From Paenibacillus sp. PL91 (GTDB lineage Bacteria; Bacillota; Bacilli; Paenibacillales; Paenibacillaceae): a stretch of 44,928 nt of DNA. Of the stretch, positions 15,882 through 23,108 are shown in pieces; the first letter of the stretch is position 1, and every line of letters starts with the position of its first letter. The position numbers and the translations under genes were made by a program. Where the stretch lies: NCBI RefSeq assembly GCF_012935325.2, contig NZ_JABBYG020000031.1, forward strand, positions 1 through 44,928, read 5' to 3'. The notes beneath the pieces are model-generated. The model saw only the letters and a program-made list of their open reading frames with translations, was not told the DNA's origin and did not search any database.

Positions 15882-16589
15882 ATGGGAATTTTCAAACGCA
15901 TGAAGGATATGACTAAGGCATCGGTAAATGAGGCATTGGACAAAATTGAAGATCCAATTATTATGTTGAATCAATACCTGCGTGACATGGAGTCCGAAAT
16001 TCATCAAGCTGAGGTTACAGTAGCTAAACAAATGGCAAACGAGCGCCGCATGAAGCAGCGCCTTGAGGAAACTGTACGCAGCGCGGCTGATCGTGAATCG
16101 AAAGCAGAAGCGGCTCTAAGAGCCGGCCAAGAGGAGCTTGCTCGCAAGCTGCTGGAAGAAAAGCTTTATTTTGACCAAAAAGTGACCGAGTACGTTGATC
16201 TGCATGCACAGTCGAAGGCACAAGCAGAGGAATTGCTGCAGCAATTGCACACGATGAAGGATGAGTTCTACCAACTGCGCAACAAGCGCAATGAGCTTGC
16301 TTCCCGTGCACAAGTAGCTAAAGCTCAAAAACAAATGGCGCAATTGACTGCGAACCACACGATCGACAGCGGTTCTGCATCACGCGGCTTCTACCGTATG
16401 GAAGAGAAAATTATGCAGCTGGAAGCTGAAGCGGACGTTCTACGCACGCCTTACTCATACAGCGGTGCAACAAACAGCTTTAATGCAGCAGATGCTGAGA
16501 AACAACTTAAAGTGGATGAGCAGCTGCAAGCGCTCAAGAACAAGCTTAATCCGACTGCTTCTTTAACAAAAGCACCTTCTGAAGAATAG
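15882..16589 (+). CDS. PspA/IM30 family protein (copy 2), LiaH-like
   Basis: The second PspA, 235 residues, starts MGIFKRMKDMTKASVNEALDKIEDPIIMLNQYL, a close match to LiaH/PspA N-termini, and continues as a long coiled coil. The start at 15882 follows AGAAGGGAGA; the gap to the PspC stop is one base. It differs from copy 1 in most positions but keeps the same length and heptad layout. Both probably oligomerise at damaged membrane. Confidence 0.92.
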   Translation: MGIFKRMKDMTKASVNEALDKIEDPIIMLNQYLRDMESEIHQAEVTVAKQMANERRMKQRLEETVRSAADRESKAEAALRAGQEELARKLLEEKLYFDQKVTEYVDLHAQSKAQAEELLQQLHTMKDEFYQLRNKRNELASRAQVAKAQKQMAQLTANHTIDSGSASRGFYRMEEKIMQLEAEADVLRTPYSYSGATNSFNAADAEKQLKVDEQLQALKNKLNPTASLTKAPSEE

Positions 16590-16607
16590 GATCAAGGCAC
16601 CCGAAAG

Positions 16608-16651
16608 AAGCGGACCGTATAACGGTCTGCTCTTTCATGCGTTTGCATGAA
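16608..16651 (+). terminator. Two tandem hairpins before the LiaS-like gene
   Basis: AGCGGACCGT/ACGGTCTGCT forms a first stem and TTCATGC/GCATGAA forms a second, seven-pair stem around GTTT. Neither has a full T tract (CTTT follows the first), so they may reduce read-through or stabilise the upstream mRNA more than stop it. A weak promoter ATGACA (16654) with TAAAAT (16678) follows. Confidence 0.5.
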
Positions 16652-16707
16652 TAATGACATAAGCAGGCATTAAGAGTTAAAATAGTACATAGAAGGAAGT
16701 GAGCCGT

Positions 16708-17709
16708 ATGGAACAAGGCAATAAGGGCGACCAGCCGAATCATGCGGCCCGCAGGCGCAATGCTACGGAAACGATATTGTGGCTGCTTATAATTATCAGC
16801 TTGGTTGTTATTGTGCTGCAGGGGATCGGTTACGTGGAGCTGTTCACGCTTCAAGGCAAATGGGCGGTAATAGGTCTAACCATCGTGGGAGCAGGCTTGG
16901 CAGCTGCCGCATTGAACGGGTATTTGCAAAACTCGAGGCTGAAGGAATCGTTAAAACGGCTGACTGAGCAGCAGGTGAAACGTAGATTTACCGTTACGCT
17001 AAGCAACGGCGAGAAGACGGAAAATGAAATTTCCGAGCAGGAGCAGGTCGACCCGAATTGGACCGAAAAGGTCAAATTTACGGCCGTGATCGAAGAGCGC
17101 CAGCGCCTTGCGCGCGAGCTGCATGACGCAGTGAGCCAGCAGCTGTTCGCGATCTCCATGACGGCAACGGCCGTCAGTCGGACAATTGAGCGAGACTGGG
17201 AGCGGGCACGGCGCCAAGTACAGCTCATAGAAGAAATGGCTGCCGTTGCGCAATCGGAAATGCGCGCACTGCTGCTTCATCTTCGGCCCGTCCACTTGGA
17301 CGGAAAAAGCTTGGGACAGGCACTTACTGTTCTAGTGGATGAGCTGAAGCAGAAAGTACCGATGACGATATCGCTTGAAGTGGATGAGACGATTGTGCTT
17401 CCGCCAAATGCCGAGGACCATTTGTTCCGAATCGCGCAGGAGGCTTTATCGAATACGCTAAGGCATTCCAAAGCGGACAGAATGGAAATCAAGCTGATTC
17501 GCTCGGGCAATCAAGTGCATATGAGTCTTCTTGACAGCGGCATCGGGTTTGATCTTGAGTCGAAAAAGCAGACGTCTTATGGGCTGCTTACGATGGAGGA
17601 GCGGGTGCTTGAGCTAGGCGGATCGCTGCAGATGATCTCGAAGCCAGGTGAAGGAACCGTGATTCATATTTGGGTTCCGGCAGATGGACAGCGAGACACG
17701 AAGTCATAA
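16708..17709 (+). CDS. Sensor histidine kinase, LiaS/NarL-group (HisKA_3)
   Basis: This 333-residue kinase has two N-terminal membrane helices (ETILWLLIIISLVVIVLQGIG and WAVIGLTIVGAGLAAAAL) with almost no extracellular loop, an intramembrane-sensing design. The HisKA_3 box RLARELHDAVSQQLF carries the phosphoacceptor His; HATPase motifs are IAQEALSNTLRHS and DSGIGFD. ATG 16708 is preferred over GTG 16699 for spacing from AAGGAAGTG. By location it senses envelope stress and activates the adjacent regulator. Confidence 0.9.
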   Translation: MEQGNKGDQPNHAARRRNATETILWLLIIISLVVIVLQGIGYVELFTLQGKWAVIGLTIVGAGLAAAALNGYLQNSRLKESLKRLTEQQVKRRFTVTLSNGEKTENEISEQEQVDPNWTEKVKFTAVIEERQRLARELHDAVSQQLFAISMTATAVSRTIERDWERARRQVQLIEEMAAVAQSEMRALLLHLRPVHLDGKSLGQALTVLVDELKQKVPMTISLEVDETIVLPPNAEDHLFRIAQEALSNTLRHSKADRMEIKLIRSGNQVHMSLLDSGIGFDLESKKQTSYGLLTMEERVLELGGSLQMISKPGEGTVIHIWVPADGQRDTKS

Positions 17710-17757
17710 GCATGAAGTTTGAAATCAATTAAGGATAAAAGAGGGACGGTGTTAGGT

Positions 17758-18426
17758 GTGGAGGCAATTGAGCAATTGAGTCAGCCGATAAAGGTGCTGC
17801 TTGTCGATGATCACGAGATGGTGAGGATCGGGCTTGCGGCAGTGCTGGATACCGAGGATGGAATCGAGGTTGTCGGTGAAGCCAGCAACGGCATGGACGG
17901 CATTCGATTAGCACAGGCGTACAGACCTGACGTTGTATTGATGGATTTGGTGATGGATGGCATGGATGGCGTAGAAACGACAGCCAAACTGCTTGAGCTG
18001 TACCCGGAATGTAAAGTTATCGTATTAACGAGCTATTTGGATGACAGCAAGCTGTATCCGGTCATTGAAGCGGGAGCGTTCAGCTATTTGCTGAAAACAT
18101 CGCGTGCTACGGAAATCGCCGATGCGATACGAGCCGCAGCGCGAGGACAATCCGTGCTTGAATCACAAGTCGCGGCTAAAATGATGAACCGCTTCCGCCA
18201 GCCGAAGCAGCAGGAGCAAGCTCCGCTGCATGATGATCTGACCGATCGCGAGATGGATGTGCTCAAGCGAGTAGCGCAGGGGCTGTCCAATCAGGAAATC
18301 GCAGATGAGCTGTTCATAGGCGTAAAAACGGTAAAATTCCATATTACGAACATTTTTAACAAGTTGGATGTCGATGACCGTACTCAAGCAGCTATTTATG
18401 CACATAAGCAAGGAATTGCAGAATAA
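17758..18426 (+). CDS. Response regulator, LiaR-like (NarL/FixJ family)
   Basis: A receiver domain (KVLLVDDHEM; phosphoacceptor Asp in VVLMDLVMDG; conserved Lys in YLLKTS) is joined to a C-terminal LuxR-type helix-turn-helix (LTDREMDVLKRVAQGLSNQEIADELFIGVKTVKFHI). It is 222 residues from GTG 17758. Starts at TTG 17719 or GTG 17749 are also open, and none has ideal ribosome-binding-site spacing (GAGGG lies at 17741-17745). It lies 49 bases after the kinase gene and probably activates the upstream operon through the region before 14364. Confidence 0.88.
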   Translation: MEAIEQLSQPIKVLLVDDHEMVRIGLAAVLDTEDGIEVVGEASNGMDGIRLAQAYRPDVVLMDLVMDGMDGVETTAKLLELYPECKVIVLTSYLDDSKLYPVIEAGAFSYLLKTSRATEIADAIRAAARGQSVLESQVAAKMMNRFRQPKQQEQAPLHDDLTDREMDVLKRVAQGLSNQEIADELFIGVKTVKFHITNIFNKLDVDDRTQAAIYAHKQGIAE

Positions 18427-18445
18427 AGGATATCTATCATAACGA

Positions 18446-18964
18446 CTAGCTTTGATGCTGCTTGAAGAATACCATTATGAATTGGAAAAGCTCATCGATC
18501 TGATCAATAGCGATTGTTTGGACGGAAGAAGAGGCAAGGGAGCTTGCTTCAGGCCAAAGTGCGGCAGCAATCGGATTTTTTGTTGATAGTAAGAGCTCAT
18601 GATCTGCTTCCGTACGGATCATAACGACTTTTGGATAGGCTGCATCCTTGAAGCCTTCAATGAGTATGGCATCCGCTTCGGGCATTTGCGCAATGAGCTG
18701 CTCAAGCGATTCAGAGTAAGCCTTCATGATCGCTGTGCGCTGTGAGGATGTAATAGCTGTTATATCTGCTCCGGCTGCTTGGTGCTTCCATGTATCGGTG
18801 CCGGGCTTATCGATTTGAAAATCATGCGCATCGCGCTTAATGGTTCCAACTTTATAGCCCGCTTGTTTAAAGCGTTCCGTTAGCCGGCAGACCAATGTGG
18901 TTTTGCCGGTGTTTTTGTATCCAACGACTTGGATAATAACCGGTTTGTTTGCTGATGATGGCAT
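18446..18964 (-). CDS. mobB: Molybdopterin-guanine dinucleotide biosynthesis adaptor MobB
   Basis: A P-loop GTP-binding protein of 172 residues that assists MobA in converting molybdenum cofactor to its dinucleotide form. It has Walker A VGYKNTGKTTL near the N-terminus, then the MobB-typical KRDAHDFQIDKPGTDTWKHQAAGA and the Walker B-like DAILIEGFKD. The start at 18964 follows AAAGGAGA seven bases upstream; an upstream extension to 19021 lacks a ribosome binding site. It is divergent from moeA, across 122 bases. Confidence 0.93.
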   Translation of the reverse strand: MPSSANKPVIIQVVGYKNTGKTTLVCRLTERFKQAGYKVGTIKRDAHDFQIDKPGTDTWKHQAAGADITAITSSQRTAIMKAYSESLEQLIAQMPEADAILIEGFKDAAYPKVVMIRTEADHELLLSTKNPIAAALWPEASSLASSSVQTIAIDQIDELFQFIMVFFKQHQS

Positions 18965-19086
18965 GATGGCGTCTCCTTTGCGGCGTTCATTGACGTTGAT
19001 TGCCAATAGTTTAACATACATTGTAAAATGGATGCTGAATAAGCTGCTGGATGAAAAACCTAGCGGCGATAGGAGCGGGTGATGGG

Positions 19087-20679
19087 ATGGAGAAGGGCAG
19101 CGGTGTCGGGAAGACGGGCGAAAACAGACTGGACGCTGACAGGGGAGCGGAAGGGACGGAGAAGGACGACCGAACCGGACGGAATGAAGGCGGGATCGGG
19201 AGCGGAGCAGAAGGGACGGAGAAGGACGACCGAATCGGACGGAATGAAGGCGTGATCGGAAGCGGTGCGGAAGGGACGAAGAAGGACGACCGAATCGGAC
19301 GGAATGAAGGCGGGATCGGGAGCGGAGCGGAAGTGCTGGAGCGGGACGGCCGATTTAATCGGAAGGCCGTGAAGGTTGGAGAAGCGCAGCAGCGTGTCCT
19401 TGCTGCTGCGGAGAGGCTACAGCTCGGCAGCGAGCTTGTGCCGCTGCGGGCTAGCGGCGGCCGCAGGCTTGCGCAGACGATAGTGGCGTCAAGCGATTGG
19501 CCGCCCTTCGCGCGCTCGGGCCTAGACGGCTATGCCGTGCGCGCAGCAGATATCGCGTCAGCGTCGCCGGAGCAGCCGGCGACGCTGCGCATCGTTGACT
19601 CGGTCGCGGCGGGCGGGCTCGCCCTGGCGGCCGTGCAGCAGGGCACTGCCGTGCGCATCATGACAGGCGCGGCTGTGCCCGAAGGGGCAGACGCGGTCGT
19701 GATGCTCGAGCAGACCGCGGAAGCCATGCTGGCCGATGGCTCGCCGGCGGTGCTGATCAAGCACGCCGGCTTGGCCGGCCAGCACATCGCGCCCCGGGGC
19801 GAGGAATTCCGCCGCGGGAGCGTGCTTGCAGAGCCCGGCACGCTTGTGCGGCCGGGCCATGTTGCGCTGCTCGGCACCTTCGGCTATGCCGAGGTGGCGG
19901 TGCAAAGGCGGCCGCGGGTAGCGGTGTTCGCGACGGGCAGCGAATTGCTGCCCGTGGAGGCGTCGCTTGCGCCCGGACGAATCCGCGACAGCAACAGCTT
20001 TATGGTTGCGGCTATGTTGGAGCAGAGCGGCGCAGAGCCGATTCTGTGCGGCTCGCTGCCCGATAAGCTTCACGCGGTTGAAGCCGCTCTCGCAAGCGTA
20101 TGTGAACGCGCAGATCTGATCGTCACGACCGGCGGCGTCTCGGTAGGAGACTTTGATGTGATGTCAGAGCTTTTCCGAGCTCTGAAAAATGACCGTTTGG
20201 CAGGCGAAAGACATAAACCTGCAAGTGAACTCTTCGACTCGACGGCTTCCCTATCAAACGACACGCCAAATGAAATCCTTTTTGACCGAGTAGCGATGAG
20301 ACCGGGCAGCCCAACATCCGCTGCTGTCGTAGGTGGAATGCTTCTGTTCGCTTTATCAGGCAATCCGGGAGCTTGTTTTGTTGGCTTTGAATTATTCGTG
20401 CGGCCAGCGATGCTGCGAATGCAAGGCGTAGAAGCGGCACTGCCTAGACGAGTGAGAGCACAACTGCTAACGGCGGTAGACAAGCCTAGTCCGCATGATC
20501 GCTTTGTCCGCACTCGTCTGATCAATCATTCGGATGGTCGATTGCTTGCAGACCCGCTTGCCTTCACCAAATCGAGCATGATGGCCTCCATTGCAGATGC
20601 TGAAGGATTAGCTGTCATTCCCTCTGGCTCAAAGGGTGCTGAAGCGGGAGAGATGATTGACGTTATCCTCATTCCCTAA
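19087..20679 (+). CDS. moeA: Molybdopterin molybdenumtransferase MoeA with repeat-bearing N-terminal extension
   Basis: Inserts molybdate into adenylated molybdopterin. The recognisable core runs from AVKVGEAQQRVL to the end: WPPFARSGLDGYAVRA, GAAVPEGADAVVMLE, FATGSELLP, TTGGVSVGDFDVM and MRPGSPTSA with LSGNPGACFVGFELF are classic MoeA motifs. In front lies an extension of about 80-95 residues made mainly of a 20-residue repeat, GAEGTEKDDRIGRNEGxIGS. ATG 19087 follows AGGAG at 19071-19075; GTG 19333 in the frame could give a normal-length MoeA, and ATG 19051 is also open. The core up to about 20110 is visibly more GC-rich than the 3' third. Confidence 0.93.
   Translation: MEKGSGVGKTGENRLDADRGAEGTEKDDRTGRNEGGIGSGAEGTEKDDRIGRNEGVIGSGAEGTKKDDRIGRNEGGIGSGAEVLERDGRFNRKAVKVGEAQQRVLAAAERLQLGSELVPLRASGGRRLAQTIVASSDWPPFARSGLDGYAVRAADIASASPEQPATLRIVDSVAAGGLALAAVQQGTAVRIMTGAAVPEGADAVVMLEQTAEAMLADGSPAVLIKHAGLAGQHIAPRGEEFRRGSVLAEPGTLVRPGHVALLGTFGYAEVAVQRRPRVAVFATGSELLPVEASLAPGRIRDSNSFMVAAMLEQSGAEPILCGSLPDKLHAVEAALASVCERADLIVTTGGVSVGDFDVMSELFRALKNDRLAGERHKPASELFDSTASLSNDTPNEILFDRVAMRPGSPTSAAVVGGMLLFALSGNPGACFVGFELFVRPAMLRMQGVEAALPRRVRAQLLTAVDKPSPHDRFVRTRLINHSDGRLLADPLAFTKSSMMASIADAEGLAVIPSGSKGAEAGEMIDVILIP
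19144..19356 (+). repeat. 60-bp tandem repeat in the 5' part of moeA
   Basis: Three consecutive 60-base units at 19144-19203, 19204-19263 and 19264-19323 differ at only a few bases each, and a degenerate partial fourth unit follows to about 19356. The period is a multiple of three, so copy-number changes keep the reading frame. Unit-to-unit differences include both silent and replacement changes. Confidence 0.93.
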
Positions 20680-20826
20680 CACGAGATTTGCAATTGCTAG
20701 TTGGGAAATATGATTTTATTTGGCAGGATATACATGCGATTGGGCCGAATATAACACTAACGCAGCATTCACTCAACTTGAAAAGCAACGACTGTTGCTA
20801 CTCCAAAGCTTTTTATTAACTTGAAA

Positions 20827-21504
20827 TTATAAATAACGATTTAAAATCAATCCGACGTAAGGAAGCGGCCAGTAGGATTGCGTAGACCCGTAATAAGCGG
20901 CATATGGCAGGGTGGCGCCAAATTGCGGCTGAAGAAGATCGATGGGCTTCTGCTGCTCAGCGTATGTGAGTGCATGCTTCAAGTCACTCAGCATCCCGCC
21001 TGAACCGAGCAATAGCCGTTTCATTCGCTTGGCCTCATCGGAAGCTAGTGTCTTCTGCCAACCGAAATAAGCTTCATCGGCCTGTCGTGTGCTTTCCCGC
21101 AGACCAAGCTCCCTAGCTGCGGGAGTGCGCAAGGCCATTTCGATGCTATCCCAAACCTCGGGCTTTAAATCGTTGGCATGCTGCTTGTAATGCGATTCCA
21201 AATGTTGGACTATTTTCGCGAGGCTGTTTAGGCTATCGGCAATGGGGCTGCCGTTATTTAACTGGCGGCTAAGCTGCCATGTTAGTTGATCGATGCTGTT
21301 TTGGGCTTGCTTAGTCATGCGCAACCAGTCTGATGCGCTGTTTGCAGCTCGCTGGTAGATGCGTTGCCATTCATTTTCCTGCTCGAGAGGCTGCTGTGGC
21401 TCGCCATCGCGATAGGGGTAATAAGCATATGGACTTAAGGCTTGTACCGGCGTGAACGCATTTATTCGTTCAATGCTCCGAGTAGAGCGTATGTATGTGA
21501 CCAA
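20827..21504 (-). CDS. Hypothetical protein
   Basis: A 225-residue soluble protein I do not recognise. It is rich in Gln, Ala, Ser and Leu, with a Tyr/Pro-rich patch near the N-terminus (SPYAYYPYRDGEPQQPLEQENEW) and helical segments after it. The C-terminus is again aromatic (YAAYYGSTQSYWPLPYVGLILNRYL). It starts at TTG 21504, chosen because AAAGGAGA lies seven bases upstream. No signal peptide or catalytic motif is visible. Together with the next gene, also Tyr/Pro-rich, it could belong to a spore or cell-surface layer, but that is only composition. Confidence 0.6.
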   Translation of the reverse strand: MVTYIRSTRSIERINAFTPVQALSPYAYYPYRDGEPQQPLEQENEWQRIYQRAANSASDWLRMTKQAQNSIDQLTWQLSRQLNNGSPIADSLNSLAKIVQHLESHYKQHANDLKPEVWDSIEMALRTPAARELGLRESTRQADEAYFGWQKTLASDEAKRMKRLLLGSGGMLSDLKHALTYAEQQKPIDLLQPQFGATLPYAAYYGSTQSYWPLPYVGLILNRYL

Positions 21505-21648
21505 AATAAATCTCCTTTCCGGCTTTGAGGATGAGTACAGCGAGAGCATACTACATGGTGGTCAAAAAGACTGGCGAAAGCTGTCAGCGATCGCATCAAA
21601 TAATCAAAACAAGCGGCTGCCTGCGCTCAGCTAGCCGCTTCGCTCGAA

Positions 21649-22020
21649 TTACAGCAGCAGAAATAGGAATGCGATTAGCGCTAAATCAAGAGCCAACGCT
21701 CCGCCCCAAGGATAATAAGGCTGCGGTCCATAGTAATAGGGATCATAAGGATAGGATTGCGTCTGCGCGGCGGACTGTCCAGATGATTTATGAGCGCCTT
21801 CTGTTTTACCTTTAACACCTTTTTTCTTTTTTGAAACCTGTGGCAGTGCTTGTGTCACGCTCGCTTCTGTGCCTCCTGCACCTGCGTTAAGCTGCACTTT
21901 ACCGCCCCCACAGGAGCTAAGTATGCCTACATGACGAGTGCCGTCATTCATAACCACGCAAACCGGATATCCGCAAAACTGATTAACGACTTCCTCATTC
22001 AGCGGAAAAATACGTTCCAT
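21649..22020 (-). CDS. Small membrane-anchored protein with Sm-like N-terminus
   Basis: This 123-residue protein starts MERIFPLNEEVVNQFCGYPVCVVMNDGTRHVGILSSC, which resembles an Sm/LSM-like or small beta-barrel fold. A Lys-rich linker (KKKKGVKGKTE) and a Tyr/Pro-rich stretch follow, ending in one hydrophobic helix, ALALDLALIAFLFLLL. That tail recalls short YjcZ-like sporulation peptides. Start at 22020 follows GGAGGTG ten bases upstream. It lies 144 bases from the next gene on the same strand. Function unknown. Confidence 0.6.
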   Translation of the reverse strand: MERIFPLNEEVVNQFCGYPVCVVMNDGTRHVGILSSCGGGKVQLNAGAGGTEASVTQALPQVSKKKKGVKGKTEGAHKSSGQSAAQTQSYPYDPYYYGPQPYYPWGGALALDLALIAFLFLLL

Positions 22021-22135
22021 TCGCTTGAAACACCTCCAGAAAAGTACGAAGATCAATCCTGCAACCAGTGTATTCACCTACAGGCAAACGTGTATGGATG
22101 TTTACCCAATCGGAAGATGACAGGAGCGAAAAATC

Positions 22136-22969
22136 ATGTACATTCCGGCAAAACCGACCCCCAAAAAGCATCGGCTGTCTGCAAAACAGCGTGCGAAGCA
22201 AACGAAGGCTGGCATCATGCTTGCCCTGCTCGTCCTATTGGTAAGCGCGTCATGGGCGATGTGGCAAGCGGACCGGGCACCAAGGGAGAAAACCTCTGCG
22301 GAACAAATTCTTCAGCATGATTTGCAGTCGCTTTGGGAGTGGAGCGACGGTCAGCTTAGAAGCGGCTCAGAAGGAGCGGTCTGGAGCATCAGATGGAATG
22401 TGACGGGTAAAGCAGGCTCGATGAAGGAGCTTGTACAGAAGCTTTTTGTAGATGAGAAAGGGAATGCGAGCAGTAGAGTTGAGCATAATGAAGGAAAAAC
22501 GGTCACGGGCGCCTTTTCAGCATTCGGAGGCAATCTATCTATTAGTCTCGTCAAGGCTGACAGCCGCAGCGAGGAGCTTATGGTTTTGCTTGATACAAGC
22601 GGTTCACAACCGATGGAACAACAATTGCTGCTTCAAGCGACGGCTGACATTTCGGAGCGGCTTGCGCTTCTCTCTCCCGCATTTACAAGCAGTATGAAGG
22701 TTCAAGGACATGCGCTGCATGAGCAGACGATCCCGCGGATAACGAGGCTAACAGACGCAAGGTCGGTGGACCGTTATGAGGATGGTGGAACGATCAGCGA
22801 AACCTTTTATACCCGTATGCTTCGCTCTGCAATTGCTGTCGAAAACGGGAAATCTGCGAATTTTCAAGTCGCTTTGCATAAGGATACAAATTCCAATAAT
22901 ACCGAATTAACGATCGGAATACCTGTCATTACAGGAGAATACAGCGTTTTCAAGGCGGAAAGCCCATAG
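22136..22969 (+). CDS. YwmB-like secreted or membrane-anchored protein
   Basis: This 277-residue protein has a Lys/Arg-rich N-terminus followed by one hydrophobic segment (GIMLALLVLLVSASWAMW), so it is exported or anchored. The C-terminal part (YEDGGTISETFYTRMLRSAI, NFQVALHKDTNSNNTELTIGIPVITGEYS) looks to me like the YwmB / DUF1779 family, whose role is not established. CAGGAG lies nine bases before the ATG. In Bacillus ywmB sits near murA and spoIID; here it stands beside zwf. The family call is moderate. Confidence 0.6.
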   Translation: MYIPAKPTPKKHRLSAKQRAKQTKAGIMLALLVLLVSASWAMWQADRAPREKTSAEQILQHDLQSLWEWSDGQLRSGSEGAVWSIRWNVTGKAGSMKELVQKLFVDEKGNASSRVEHNEGKTVTGAFSAFGGNLSISLVKADSRSEELMVLLDTSGSQPMEQQLLLQATADISERLALLSPAFTSSMKVQGHALHEQTIPRITRLTDARSVDRYEDGGTISETFYTRMLRSAIAVENGKSANFQVALHKDTNSNNTELTIGIPVITGEYSVFKAESP

Positions 22970-23025
22970 GGATGCGATCCGAATTAGAATAAGTAACGTA
23001 TCTTATCAGTATTTTTTATGACATG

Positions 23026-23054
23026 TTGAATAGCGAATTAAAGAACTATATGCT
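23026..23054 (+). promoter_or_regulatory. Candidate promoter of zwf
   Basis: TTGAAT at 23026-23031 and TATGCT at 23049-23054 are 17 bases apart, about 55 bases before the zwf start. Both hexamers match four of six consensus bases, so the call is moderate. Confidence 0.45.
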
Positions 23055-23108
23055 AAACTACATATCATGTGAAACTGTATAAAAATACATATGGAAAGAA
23101 TGAGGCAA

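Noticed and set aside
20070..20525. Minus-strand open frame of 151 codons within moeA
   Set aside because: Shadow of the GC-rich moeA frame; no ribosome binding site or motif.
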